In this document: one piece after another, positions 41,806 to 50,317 of the stretch
Layout of the letters: each line of letters begins with the position of its first letter
Numbering within the stretch: the stretch's first letter is position 1
Assembly: GCA_051880395.1 (NCBI GenBank)
Contig: JBJENW010000204.1
Location: 1 to 56,271, forward strand
Length of the DNA: 56,271 nt
Source: JBJENW01 sp051880395
GTDB lineage: Bacteria > Bacillota > Clostridia > Lachnospirales > Lachnospiraceae
Reading direction: 5' to 3'
Notes under the pieces: model-generated
What the model was told of the DNA's origin: nothing
Databases searched by the model: none
What the model saw: the letters and a program-made list of their open reading frames with translations, nothing else
Position numbers and translations under genes: made by a program

Positions 41806-42007
41806 TTACTGGAAGAACTGGATTAAGGCGGCGGGTGTAAGAGCCGTCAAGACGGTGGCACAGACCGCCGTGGCAACAATTGGGACATCTGCCGTGCTGG
41901 GGGATGTGAACTGGGTAATGGTTGCGAGTGCATCAGCATTGGCGGGTATCCTGTCACTGCTTACAAGCATCGCAGGTATCCCGGAAGTGGAAGGAGATGA
42001 TGAGTAA
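41798..42007 (+). CDS. holin (r1t-like)
   Basis: The 69-residue protein has two hydrophobic segments, VKTVAQTAVATIGTSAVLG and WVMVASASALAGILSLLTSI, separated by DVN and followed by an acidic tail. The VKTxAQTxxATI and W-x(8)-A-x-A-x(2)-S-LLTS pattern is that of r1t-type holins. It permeabilises the membrane so that the endolysin encoded next can reach the wall. AAGGAGG lies upstream. Confidence 0.85.
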   Translation: MSNYWKNWIKAAGVRAVKTVAQTAVATIGTSAVLGDVNWVMVASASALAGILSLLTSIAGIPEVEGDDE

Positions 42008-42008
42008 T

Positions 42009-43547
42009 ATGAAACTTGTGAAAAGTATTCTTACAAAAAATCCGTGCTATAAAGCCGGGAAAAAGATTACAGTGAAAGGGCTGATGTTACATTCGGTTGG
42101 CTGTCCCCAGCCGAAGGCATCAGCCTTTATTAATTCATGGAACAGTGAGTCATTTGACAGAGCCTGTGTCCACGGATTTATTGACGGGAATGACGGCACC
42201 GTGTATCAGACACTCCCTTGGGACCACAGAGGATGGCACTGCGGTTCTTCCATCAATGGAAGTGGAAACAATACCCATATCGGCATAGAAATGTGTGAGC
42301 CTTCCTGCATTACCTATACAGGTGGTGCATCATTTAAGTGTTCTGATTTGGATATTGCAAAGGCTGTGGCAGAAAGAACCTATAAGGCAGCTGTGGAGTT
42401 GTTTGCCATGCTTTGTCAGAAGTTTGGTTTGGATCCACTTGCGGATGGTGTCATTATCAGCCATAAGGAAGGCTATGCAAGAGGAATCGCATCCAACCAC
42501 GGTGACCCGGAGCATTTGTGGAGTCAGCTTGGAATGGGATATACAATGGATACCTTCCGTAAGGCTGTGAAGAGGCAGATGGATGGCAAGTCAGATATCA
42601 ATAATGGAACACAGGCAGATGTGTTTGCAGGACTTTCTGAAAAGGATGCCATTTCGATTATCGGTAATCTCTGCCGTGAGGATATGAAGAAGAGTGGTAT
42701 TCTCGCATCTATTTCTGCGGCACAGTTTATTCTTGAGTCAGGATACGGCAAGAGTGAGCTTGCACAGAAAGCCAACAATATGTTTGGCATGAAGAAATCC
42801 CTGTCCGGGAATACATGGGGTGGTTCTTCCTGGGATGGGACAAGCATTTACACGAAAGAAACAAAGGAGCAGAATGCTGATGGCAGTTATAAAACCATCA
42901 CGGCAGATTTCAGAAAATATCCTTGCGTGGAAGATTCCGTTGCAGACCATTCTGCATATCTGCTTGGAGCCAAGAACGGAAAGTCACTCCGTTATAAGGG
43001 CATCAAGGGTATGACGGATTACAAGGCAGTGGCACAGCTTATCAAGGATGGAGGTTATGCGACTTCGCTTACTTATGTGGAGAAGTTATGCTCCATCATT
43101 GAGAAGTGGAATCTGACACAGTATGATGTTTCCGATGCTGCTGTTTCTGAACCTTTAACAACAGATACGGTAACGGATTTCCCGGCTACACCATTTACGG
43201 TAAAAGTCATTGTGGATGATTTGAATTACCGTTCACAGCCTTCCATGAAAGGAAAGGTCAATGGGCAGACAGGCAAGGGTGTCTTTACCATTGTGGAAGT
43301 AAAGGACGGATGGGGCAGGCTCAAGAGTGGAGCAGGATGGATTTGGCTTGAGAATCCTTCTTATTGTATTGTGCAAGAAACTGTTGCAGAGAAGAAAGAA
43401 ACAGTAAAGTTAAAATCTGTTGATGAGATTGCAAAGGAAGTCATCCGTGGTGACTGGGGGAATGGAGCAGAGCGTAAGGAGAAACTTACGGCTGCCGGAT
43501 ATGATTATGCTGCTGTGCAGAAGAAAGTGAATAAACTTTTGGGATAA
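42009..43547 (+). CDS. endolysin: amidase plus glucosaminidase, SH3 and CW_7-like domains
   Basis: The 512-residue protein combines an N-terminal amidase_2 domain (LMLHSVG zinc His, HGFIDGNDGTVYQTLPWDHR, THIGIEMCEP, ISHKEGYARGIASNHGDP), a glucosaminidase domain (SAAQFILESGYGKSELAQKA with catalytic Glu, then NNMFGMKKSL), an SH3 domain (VDDLNYRSQPSMKGKV) and a C-terminal CW_7-like unit (IAKEVIRGDWGNGAERKEKL). It cleaves both peptide-amide and glycan bonds of peptidoglycan. ATG 42009 and ATG 42000 are both in frame; AAGGAG at 41991 favours 42009 slightly. Confidence 0.92.
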   Translation: MKLVKSILTKNPCYKAGKKITVKGLMLHSVGCPQPKASAFINSWNSESFDRACVHGFIDGNDGTVYQTLPWDHRGWHCGSSINGSGNNTHIGIEMCEPSCITYTGGASFKCSDLDIAKAVAERTYKAAVELFAMLCQKFGLDPLADGVIISHKEGYARGIASNHGDPEHLWSQLGMGYTMDTFRKAVKRQMDGKSDINNGTQADVFAGLSEKDAISIIGNLCREDMKKSGILASISAAQFILESGYGKSELAQKANNMFGMKKSLSGNTWGGSSWDGTSIYTKETKEQNADGSYKTITADFRKYPCVEDSVADHSAYLLGAKNGKSLRYKGIKGMTDYKAVAQLIKDGGYATSLTYVEKLCSIIEKWNLTQYDVSDAAVSEPLTTDTVTDFPATPFTVKVIVDDLNYRSQPSMKGKVNGQTGKGVFTIVEVKDGWGRLKSGAGWIWLENPSYCIVQETVAEKKETVKLKSVDEIAKEVIRGDWGNGAERKEKLTAAGYDYAAVQKKVNKLLG

Positions 43548-43568
43548 CTGAATATGCTGGTTTTATGA

Positions 43569-43607
43569 GGCTCGGAGGGAGAAATCTTTCCGGGTCTTAT
43601 TTTTTTT
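43569..43607 (+). terminator. terminator after the endolysin gene
   Basis: GGCTCGGA (43569-43576) pairs with TCCGGGTC (43589-43596) with two wobbles, followed by TTATTTTTTTT. It ends the late operon. Confidence 0.8.
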
Positions 43608-43624
43608 GAAAAAAATGAAAAAGT

Positions 43625-43665
43625 CTGTCCAATTTGTCCTCTTCCCAAGGCTAATAGGTAGAGGG
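43625..43665 (+). ncRNA. repeated hairpin RNA motif, copy 2
   Basis: CTGTCCAAT at 43625-43633 precedes a hairpin: CCTCT (43638-43642) with AGAGG (43660-43664), then CC/GG above a T-T mismatch. The loop AAGGCTAATA (43647-43656) keeps the GGCTA core. It opens the second replication operon, 38 bp before ATG 43703. Confidence 0.65.
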
Positions 43666-43702
43666 CAACAGGAAAAGAAACCCTCGGAAAGAGGTGACGG
43701 AT

Positions 43703-43903
43703 ATGAAACATAATTTGAAAATCAGTGTTTCCAAAGAGCCAAAAAAGAACGGTGTTGTCAGTTGCCGCAATATTACCGTGCGAGAACGCCTCTTGCGTTT
43801 TCTTCTCGGTGATAAGCAAAAACTGACCATTATCGTACCGGGTGATACCGTTTCGGAACTGGCTATAGCGGAAATCAAGGAAGGAGGACAAGTTCATGAG
43901 TAA
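43703..43903 (+). CDS. small unknown protein opening the DUF2800-polymerase operon
   Basis: ATG 43703 follows GAGGTG by 8 bp; GTG 43694 is part of that site. The 66-residue basic protein (LKISVSKEPKKNGVVSCRNI, TVRERLLRFLLGDKQKLTII, VPGDTVSELAIAEIKEGG) is probably a small beta-alpha nucleic-acid-associated protein. Similar short proteins sit at this position in related elements. No named function. It overlaps the next gene by 8 bp. Confidence 0.6.
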   Translation: MKHNLKISVSKEPKKNGVVSCRNITVRERLLRFLLGDKQKLTIIVPGDTVSELAIAEIKEGGQVHE

Positions 43904-44216
43904 AATGAGTGAACTTGCAGCAGAACTTTCAGAATTAAAGCGTTGTGGAGAAATTCTTATCAGCATTTCTGAAACGCTGACACAGATGTTTAGTTCTGAC
44001 TGCAAAGAAGACAAGGCAGAGCCAACCAAGGAAACCAAAGAGAATAAGGAAGTGCAGTTATCCATTACGGATGTCCGTAAGGTGCTGGCAGAAAAATCAC
44101 GTCAGGGACATACGGCAAAGGTCAAGGAACTCCTGATTAAATATGGGGCAGACAAACTGTCGGATATTGACCCGTCAAAATATGCAGCCCTGCTTGCGGA
44201 TGCGGAGGTGCTGTGA
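43896..44216 (+). CDS. unknown helical phage protein (often mis-named rRNA biogenesis rrp5-like)
   Basis: The 106-residue protein is helical and charged (ELAAELSELKRCGEILISIS), with a Lys/Glu-rich linker and a C-terminal SITDVRKVLAEKSRQGHTAK then VKELLIKYGADKLSDIDPSK. That C-terminal repeat-like domain is found in many phage proteins next to DUF2800 and may bind single-strand DNA or a replication partner. AAGGAGG lies upstream. Function unproven. Confidence 0.65.
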   Translation: MSKMSELAAELSELKRCGEILISISETLTQMFSSDCKEDKAEPTKETKENKEVQLSITDVRKVLAEKSRQGHTAKVKELLIKYGADKLSDIDPSKYAALLADAEVL

Positions 44217-44217
44217 T

Positions 44218-45339
44218 ATGGGAAAACACGCATTGCTCTCTGCATCAAGCAGCCACAGATGGCTTGCCTGTCCGCCATCAGCCAGACTTTGTGCTGATAA
44301 AGAAGATAAGGGTAGCGAATATGCCAGACAAGGAACGGACGCACATACTCTTTGTGAGTATAAGCTAAAAAAACTGCTCGGCATAGATGCCAAAGATCCT
44401 ACGGAGAACCTTTCCTATTATGATGAGGAGATGGAAGAATGTGCTGACGGATATGCGGGTTTTGTGGCGGAGCAACTTAAAAAGGTCAGGGAAACCTGCA
44501 CTGACCCGGTAGTGCTGATTGAACAAAGACTGGATTTCTCCAAATATGTAAAAGAGGGATTCGGTACCGGGGACTGCGTTATCGTAGCAGACGGAACGGT
44601 TTCTGTGATTGATTACAAGCATGGACTTGGTGTGCTTGTGTCAGCAGAGAAGAACCCTCAAATGATGTGTTATGCTCTTGGAGCCTTGGAACTCTTCGAT
44701 GGTATTTATGATGTGGATACCGTCAGCATGACAATTTATCAGCCAAGACGTGAAAACATCAGTACCTATACGATTTCAAAGGAAGAACTTATGAAGTGGG
44801 CAGACGAAATCCTTGCTCCTACCGCAGCACTTGCCTACGCAGGCAAAGGAGAATTTAAGGCAGGTGAGCATTGTAAGTTCTGCGGGGTCAAGGCAACCTG
44901 TCGCAAGCGTATGGAATACAACATGGAACTTGCCAGATATGATTTTGAAATGCCTGCAACATTAAGTGAGGAGGAGATTGCAGTTATCCTGTCCAAAGTG
45001 GATGAACTTACCTCCTGGGCAGAAGATGTAAAGGAATATGCCCTCAAGCAGGCAGTCAGCGGAACCAGATACACTGGCTTTAAGGTTGTGGAAGGACGCT
45101 CCAACCGTAAGTACACCGATGAAACCAAGGTGGCAGATGTGGTATCAAATGCTGGCTTTGACCCGTATGAAAAGAAAGTAGCGGGTATTACGGCTATGCA
45201 GAAAATTCTCGGAAAGAAAAAGTTCGAGGAATTACTCGGCAGTCTTGTGTACAAGCCACAGGGCAAACCGACACTCGTACCGGAGAGTGACAAACGTCCG
45301 GAAATGAATACAGCAGTTGAAGATTTTAGTAAAAATTAA
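44218..45339 (+). CDS. DUF2800 protein (RecB/Cas4-like PD-(D/E)XK nuclease)
   Basis: The 373-residue protein has the nuclease signature GTGDCVIV followed by VSVIDYKHGLGV (Asp and Asp-x-Lys), then ENPQMMCYALGA with the conserved Gln. The C-terminal HCKFCGVKATCRKR may hold an iron-sulfur cluster as in Cas4/AddB-type nucleases. DUF2800, DUF2815 and DNA polymerase form a recurrent phage replication trio. It probably processes DNA ends during replication or recombination. GGAGGTG lies upstream. Confidence 0.85.
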   Translation: MGKHALLSASSSHRWLACPPSARLCADKEDKGSEYARQGTDAHTLCEYKLKKLLGIDAKDPTENLSYYDEEMEECADGYAGFVAEQLKKVRETCTDPVVLIEQRLDFSKYVKEGFGTGDCVIVADGTVSVIDYKHGLGVLVSAEKNPQMMCYALGALELFDGIYDVDTVSMTIYQPRRENISTYTISKEELMKWADEILAPTAALAYAGKGEFKAGEHCKFCGVKATCRKRMEYNMELARYDFEMPATLSEEEIAVILSKVDELTSWAEDVKEYALKQAVSGTRYTGFKVVEGRSNRKYTDETKVADVVSNAGFDPYEKKVAGITAMQKILGKKKFEELLGSLVYKPQGKPTLVPESDKRPEMNTAVEDFSKN

Positions 45340-45352
45340 GGAGGACAAAAAT

Positions 45353-45913
45353 ATGTCAACAATGAACAACCCAATGAAGGTAATTACAGGTCCAGAAACA
45401 AGATGGTCTTATGCAAATGTGTGGGAGCCTAAGTCTATTAACGGTGGTACTCCTAAGTACAGCGTGAGCCTTATCATTCCTAAATCTGATACCAAAACGG
45501 TAGAAAAGATTCAGGCAGCAATTCAGGCGGCTTATGAGGAAGGACAGGGTAAACTGAAAGGTAACGGAAAAACCGTTCCTGCACTATCGGTACTTAAAAC
45601 CCCTCTCCGTGATGGAGATGCTGAAAGACCGGATGACCCTGCGTATGCAGACAGTTATTTTATCAATGCCAACAGTGCATCGGCACCGGGCATTGTAGAT
45701 GCAGGCTGTCAGCCTATTATCGACAGAAGTGAAGTGTACAGTGGTGTTTATGGCCGTGCCAGCATTAACCTTTATGCTTTCAACTCCAATGGTAATAAGG
45801 GAATTGCCTGTGGTCTTAACAACCTTCAGAAGATTAAGGATGGAGAGCCTCTTGGTGGCAAGTCCCGTGCCGAGGACGATTTTGCCACGGAAGACGAGGG
45901 ATTCCTGTCTTAA
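45353..45913 (+). CDS. DUF2815 protein (probable single-strand DNA-binding protein)
   Basis: ATG 45353 follows AAGGAGG; 186 residues. KVITGPETRWSYANVWEPKS, YSVSLIIPKSDTKTVEKIQA, LRDGDAERPDDPAYADSYFI and GYARASINLYAFNSN-like strands match DUF2815, an OB-fold phage family thought to bind single-strand DNA. It lies between DUF2800 and the polymerase. The acidic C-terminal tail (AEDDFATEDEGFLS) resembles partner-binding tails of SSB proteins. Confidence 0.85.
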   Translation: MSTMNNPMKVITGPETRWSYANVWEPKSINGGTPKYSVSLIIPKSDTKTVEKIQAAIQAAYEEGQGKLKGNGKTVPALSVLKTPLRDGDAERPDDPAYADSYFINANSASAPGIVDAGCQPIIDRSEVYSGVYGRASINLYAFNSNGNKGIACGLNNLQKIKDGEPLGGKSRAEDDFATEDEGFLS

Positions 45914-45937
45914 TCCTGTTTCAATAAATGAGTGGCG

Positions 45938-45967
45938 GGGCGGCAGAGTTTATCTTTGCCGCCTTTG
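45938..45967 (+). terminator. hairpin before the polymerase gene
   Basis: GGCGGCA (45939-45945) pairs perfectly with TGCCGCC (45957-45963), followed by TTTGTC. The T-tract is short, so it likely attenuates rather than ends transcription into the polymerase gene. Confidence 0.6.
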
Positions 45968-45988
45968 TCATAGTATTGGAGGAATGTT

Positions 45989-47980
45989 ATGAGTAAAATA
46001 AAGACAATATCGATAGATATAGAAACATTTTCTGATGTAGACCTGCAGAAATGCGGTGTATATAAATATGTCCAGTCCCCTGTGTTTGAAGTGTTATTGT
46101 TTGGCTATTCGGTAAATGGTGCAGCAGTTCAGGTGGTGGATCTGGCACAGGGAGAATCCATCCCGGATGAAATCCTTAAGGCACTGACGGATGATACTGT
46201 TTTGAAATGGGCCTTTAATGCACAGTTTGAAAGAGTCTGTCTGTCGGCATATCTTAAGAAACATTATCCGCAGTATTTTAGCAGTTACAGTATCTCGGAG
46301 GACAGTGTCGGAGATTACCTTGACCCGTCTTCATGGAGATGCTCCTGTGTGTGGTCTGCCTATATGGGACTGCCACTTTCCCTTGCAGGAGCCGGTGCTG
46401 TGCTTGGACTGGAAGAACAGAAACTGAAAGAGGGAAAAGACCTCATCCGTTATTTCTGTATGCCTTGTAAACCTACAAAAGTCAATGGTGGCAGAAAGCG
46501 AAATCTTCCACAGCACGATATTAAAAAATGGAAACTGTTTGTTTCTTATAACAAACGTGATGTTGAAGTTGAAATGGCCATTCAGGGTAAACTTGCAAAT
46601 TTTCCTGTTCCTGACTTTGTGTGGGAGGAATATTGCCTTGACCAGGAAATCAATGACCGTGGCATTGCCCTTGACATGGATGTTGTGACAAATGCCATCT
46701 CCATTGATGAATACTCCAAAAATCAACTGATTACGGAAATGAAAAAGCTGACGGGACTTGAAAATCCAAACTCAGTGCAGCAGATGAAATTGTGGCTTTC
46801 GGATAATGGATTACAAACAGAATCTCTTGATAAAAAGACCGTTGCAGCATTACTCAAAACTGCCAGGGAGCCTTTAAACTCAGTGCTGACATTAAGACAG
46901 CAGCTTGCCAAATCCTCGGTCAAAAAGTATCAGGCAATGGAAAATGCCGTGTGTGAAGACGGACGTGCCAGAGGAATGTTCCAGTTCTATGGGGCAAACA
47001 GGTCAGGAAGATGGGCAGGCAGACTGATACAGTTGCAGAATCTTCCCCAGAATCATCTGCCGGATTTGGAGCAGGCTCGTTCCCTTGTAAAGGCAGACGA
47101 TTATGATGCTTTGGAACTTTTATATGAGGATATCCCGGATACACTGTCACAGCTTATCCGTACTGCTTTTGTTCCGAGAAAAGGTATGAAATTTGTGGTG
47201 GCGGATTTTAGTGCCATTGAAGCAAGAGTACTCAGTTTCCTTGCCGGGGAAACATGGAGATCAGAAGTCTTTGCAAATGGTGGTGACATCTATTGTGCAT
47301 CAGCCAGTCAGATGTTTCATGTTCCTGTGGAAAAGCACGGTGTAAACAATCATCTGAGACAGAAAGGTAAGATTGCGGAGCTGGCACTTGGTTATGGAGG
47401 TTCTGTCGGGGCCTTGAAATCAATGGGAGCGTTGGACATGGGACTTGCCGAAGAAGAACTGCAGCCACTTGTAGATGCGTGGCGAAGTGCCAATCCGATG
47501 ATAGTACAGTTCTGGTGGGATGTTGACAGAGCTGTAAAAACAGCTGTTAAGCAGAAAATTGCTACAGAAGTTAACTGCATACGTTTTATATGCAAAAGCG
47601 GTATGCTGTTTATAAAGCTGCCATCCGGCAGAATGCTTTCCTATGTAAAACCCCGCATGGGAGAAAATAAATTCGGTGGCGAGTCAGTGACCTATGAAGG
47701 GGTCGGTGCTACAAAGAAATGGGAGCGAATCGAAAGCTACGGACCTAAGTTTGTGGAAAACATCGTGCAGGCCATCAGTCGTGATATTCTTGCCTATGCC
47801 ATGCGTACTTTGTCACACTGTTTTATCTGTGGCCACGTCCATGATGAACTTATTATTGAATGCAGTAAGGATGTATCGGTGGATGCCATCTGTGAACAGA
47901 TGGGAAGAACACCACCATGGATTAAGGGACTGCTACTTCGAGCCGATGGTTATGAAACGGAATTTTATAAAAAAGATTAG
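45989..47980 (+). CDS. family A phage DNA polymerase with 3'-5' exonuclease
   Basis: The 663-residue enzyme has an exonuclease domain (SIDIETFSDVDLQKCGVYKY with Asp-x-Glu; YNKRDVEVEMA). Polymerase motifs A (FVVADFSAIEARVLSFLAGE), B (KIAELALGYGGSVGALKSMG) and C (GHVHDELIIE) follow. It is shorter than bacterial Pol I because the 5'-3' nuclease is absent, as usual in phages. It replicates the element with the primase-helicase encoded 32 kb away in the linear map. GGAGGAA lies upstream. Repeated motif copy 3 follows directly. Confidence 0.93.
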   Translation: MSKIKTISIDIETFSDVDLQKCGVYKYVQSPVFEVLLFGYSVNGAAVQVVDLAQGESIPDEILKALTDDTVLKWAFNAQFERVCLSAYLKKHYPQYFSSYSISEDSVGDYLDPSSWRCSCVWSAYMGLPLSLAGAGAVLGLEEQKLKEGKDLIRYFCMPCKPTKVNGGRKRNLPQHDIKKWKLFVSYNKRDVEVEMAIQGKLANFPVPDFVWEEYCLDQEINDRGIALDMDVVTNAISIDEYSKNQLITEMKKLTGLENPNSVQQMKLWLSDNGLQTESLDKKTVAALLKTAREPLNSVLTLRQQLAKSSVKKYQAMENAVCEDGRARGMFQFYGANRSGRWAGRLIQLQNLPQNHLPDLEQARSLVKADDYDALELLYEDIPDTLSQLIRTAFVPRKGMKFVVADFSAIEARVLSFLAGETWRSEVFANGGDIYCASASQMFHVPVEKHGVNNHLRQKGKIAELALGYGGSVGALKSMGALDMGLAEEELQPLVDAWRSANPMIVQFWWDVDRAVKTAVKQKIATEVNCIRFICKSGMLFIKLPSGRMLSYVKPRMGENKFGGESVTYEGVGATKKWERIESYGPKFVENIVQAISRDILAYAMRTLSHCFICGHVHDELIIECSKDVSVDAICEQMGRTPPWIKGLLLRADGYETEFYKKD

Positions 47981-47985
47981 ACAGA

Positions 47986-48027
47986 CTGTCCAATTTTACC
48001 TCCTGCCGGGGCTATTAGGCAGGAGGT
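47986..48027 (+). ncRNA. repeated hairpin RNA motif, copy 3, covering the SHOCT gene's Shine-Dalgarno site
   Basis: CTGTCCAAT precedes a perfect 10-bp stem: ACCTCCTGCC (47998-48007) with GGCAGGAGGT (48018-48027), closing the loop GGGGCTATTA. The stem sequence differs from copies 1 and 2 on both sides, yet pairing is kept and the GGCTA loop core is conserved. The 3' arm contains AGGAGGT, the ribosome binding site of ATG 48036, so folding should block translation. Confidence 0.7.
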
Positions 48028-48035
48028 GTTTTTTT

Positions 48036-48269
48036 ATGATAAACGAAAACAGAATTGTAACGAAGATTACAGAACCGGGAGTTTCTCCTGCCTTTATAAA
48101 GCCACGCATGACAGAAGAACAGCTAAAAAATGATTATAAATACTGCATGGCACAGAAACTGCTGAAACGGATGCTGGAGAGAGGTCTGATTACTGTGGAT
48201 GAATTTGACAAGATAACAGAGAAGAATCGCAAAACTTTCTCTCCGTATCTGGTGGAGATTATGTCCTGA
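48036..48269 (+). CDS. SHOCT-domain protein preceding the recombinases
   Basis: The 77-residue protein ends with a SHOCT-like module: KYCMAQKLLKRMLERGLITV then DEFDKITEKNRKTFSPYLV. SHOCT modules are short helical elements found at protein ends and in mobile-element proteins. Small SHOCT proteins regularly precede serine recombinase clusters in Clostridia elements, to my knowledge. It may regulate or direct recombination. Its Shine-Dalgarno site is buried in the motif-copy-3 hairpin, so expression is probably conditional. Confidence 0.75.
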   Translation: MINENRIVTKITEPGVSPAFIKPRMTEEQLKNDYKYCMAQKLLKRMLERGLITVDEFDKITEKNRKTFSPYLVEIMS

Positions 48270-48329
48270 ATGACTTGATATTACGGCACTTTTACGGGAA
48301 TATGTCCATACCGAAAGTGAGGTGAGATG

Positions 48330-49892
48330 ATGAAAAGAATAACAAAAATCGAGGAAAATAAGGTCTTATCCACGAAGAAAAAAATCCGTGTTGCAGCATA
48401 CTGCCGAGTGTCCACGGCAAGTGATGAACAGCTTATCAGCCTTGAGGCACAAAAAGCACATTATGAGGATTATATCAAATCCAATGATGAATGGGAGTAT
48501 GCGGGTCTTTATTATGATGAAGGCATCACGGGTACGAAAAAGGAATGCAGAGATGGTTTGCTTTCCCTTGTGGATGCCTGTGAAAAAGGTATGGTAGATC
48601 TGGTCATTACAAAGTCCATCAGCCGTTTCAGCAGAAATACGACAGACTGTCTGGAACTGGTAAGAAAACTGCTGGATTTAAAGGTAATCGTGATTTTTGA
48701 AAAAGAAAACATTAACACAGGTGCCATGGAGAGCGAGCTGATGCTTTCCATTTTGAGCAGTATTGCTGAGAGTGAATCGGTATCCATTTCCGAAAACAGC
48801 AAATGGTCTGTACAGAAACGTTTTCAGAACGGAACCTTTATCATTTCCTACCCACCGTATGGATATAAGAATGAAAACGGTGAGATGGTGATTGTGCCGG
48901 AACAGGCAGAAGTTGTAAAACAGATATTTGCTGATACACTTGCAGGAAAAAGTACACACGCCATTGCAAAGGAACTGAATGAGCGGGGTGTTGCAAGTAA
49001 AAAAGGTGGTAACTGGACGCCCGGAACCATCAACGCCATTATCCGCAATGAAAAGTTCACGGGAGATGCCATTTTTCAGAAAACCTATACGGACAGCAGT
49101 TTTACCCGTCATTTGAATAAAGGGGAATGCGACCAGTATTTATGTGAAGGGCATCACGAGGCAATTGTGAGTCATGAGGTCTTCGAAAAAGCCAATGAAG
49201 TACTGAACCAGCGTGGAAAAGAAAAAGGTAACGGGGTAAACACACAGCGTTACCAAAACCGTTATGGTTTTTCCGGCAGGATTCGGTGTGGTGAGTGCGG
49301 TGGAGTGTTCAAACGCAGAATGCATTATAAACCGAGTGGCAATTATGTAGCCTGGTGCTGCACACGTCATATTGAGGACAAGAATTCCTGTTCCATGAAA
49401 TACATCACAGATGAAGGTATCAAAGCTGCATTTCTTACCATGATGAATAAACTGGCATTTGCCCATCAGATTGTGCTAAAGCCTTTACTTCATAATCTGC
49501 AGGGACTGGATGATAAAGACCGATTGTTGCAGATACAGGAATACGAAGACAAACTGGAAAAGAATACGGAACAAAGGCAGGTGCTGACAAGCCTTATGGC
49601 AAGCGGGCTGCTAGAGCCTGCACTCTTTAACAGTGAAAACAATAGGCTGGTTCAGGAAGAGCATCGTTTACAGAACGAGAAAAGCAATGTTATGAATTCC
49701 GTTAGTGGTGACAGAACGAAGGTGGATGCTTTGAAAAAACTGATCAAAGCTGTTTCCGGAGGCAGAACATTTACGGAATATGATGACGATGTTTTTCTTG
49801 CCCATGTTGAAAGCATTATCGTGGTATCGAGGGATGAAATCATATTTGTGATGAAATGCGGATTAAACTTGAAAGAAAGGCTGGTGAGATAG
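48330..49892 (+). CDS. large serine recombinase 1
   Basis: The 520-residue protein has a resolvase catalytic domain with VAAYCRVSTASDEQ (nucleophile Ser28), YYDEGITGTKK and DLVITKSISRFSRNT. A recombinase domain follows (SYPPYGYKNENGEMV, GNWTPGTINAIIRNEKFTGD). Next comes a zinc ribbon (GRIRCGECGGVF with a later WCC and NSC) and a C-terminal coiled coil. It inserts or excises DNA by double-strand cutting and 180-degree rotation at att sites. GAGGTGAG lies upstream. The stop overlaps the next start by 1 bp. Confidence 0.93.
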   Translation: MKRITKIEENKVLSTKKKIRVAAYCRVSTASDEQLISLEAQKAHYEDYIKSNDEWEYAGLYYDEGITGTKKECRDGLLSLVDACEKGMVDLVITKSISRFSRNTTDCLELVRKLLDLKVIVIFEKENINTGAMESELMLSILSSIAESESVSISENSKWSVQKRFQNGTFIISYPPYGYKNENGEMVIVPEQAEVVKQIFADTLAGKSTHAIAKELNERGVASKKGGNWTPGTINAIIRNEKFTGDAIFQKTYTDSSFTRHLNKGECDQYLCEGHHEAIVSHEVFEKANEVLNQRGKEKGNGVNTQRYQNRYGFSGRIRCGECGGVFKRRMHYKPSGNYVAWCCTRHIEDKNSCSMKYITDEGIKAAFLTMMNKLAFAHQIVLKPLLHNLQGLDDKDRLLQIQEYEDKLEKNTEQRQVLTSLMASGLLEPALFNSENNRLVQEEHRLQNEKSNVMNSVSGDRTKVDALKKLIKAVSGGRTFTEYDDDVFLAHVESIIVVSRDEIIFVMKCGLNLKERLVR

Positions 49893-50317
49893 TGGCACAT
49901 ATACCATATGGATACAAGATTGTTGACGGCAAAGCAGTCATCGATGAGGAGCAGGCAGAGAGAGTAAGAACTTTATTCGAGGGTTATATTTCAGGACTTG
50001 CCCTTAAAACTGCGGCAGAGAAAGCAGGACTTCAAATTTTCCATGGCAGTGCCGGGCGAATGCTACGAAATATACACTACCCTGGAGATGAATATTACCC
50101 TGCCATTATTGAAAAGGAATTATTTGATAAGGCTGAAGAAATACGCATTGCAAGAGCAGGAAAGCTTGGCAGGATTCGGGAACTGGAGAAAAGGCCGAAC
50201 ATGACAGTGGATACACATTTTTCATTAAAGGAAGTTCCTGTAAAATTTTCAGATCCATTTGAACAGGCGGAATACGCATACAGCCTGATAGAGAGCGAGG
50301 TGGAAAAAGTTGAGTAA
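49892..50317 (+). CDS. recombinase-domain protein lacking the catalytic domain
   Basis: The start is taken as GTG 49892 (TAGTG overlap with the previous stop); 141 residues. It contains only the DNA-binding recombinase domain (HIPYGYKIVDGKAVIDEEQA, GSAGRMLRNIHYPGDEYYPA, IIEKELFDKAEEIRIARAGK). There is no catalytic serine and no zinc ribbon. It overlaps recombinase 2 by 8 bp, so all three are co-translated. A conserved middle gene of this type suggests a helper that binds att DNA and modulates the full enzymes, rather than decay; no frameshift scar is visible. Confidence 0.82.
   Translation: MAHIPYGYKIVDGKAVIDEEQAERVRTLFEGYISGLALKTAAEKAGLQIFHGSAGRMLRNIHYPGDEYYPAIIEKELFDKAEEIRIARAGKLGRIRELEKRPNMTVDTHFSLKEVPVKFSDPFEQAEYAYSLIESEVEKVE

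Noticed and set aside
47694..48035. 191-residue frame ending with the SHOCT protein
   Set aside because: The upstream part is an out-of-frame shadow of the polymerase gene; ATG 48036 with AGGAGGT is the real start.
49856..50317. Middle recombinase gene as a decayed fragment of a neighbour
   Set aside because: It has clean start and stop overlaps with both neighbours, an uninterrupted frame and a complete DNA-binding domain, so a deliberate small gene is more likely than debris.
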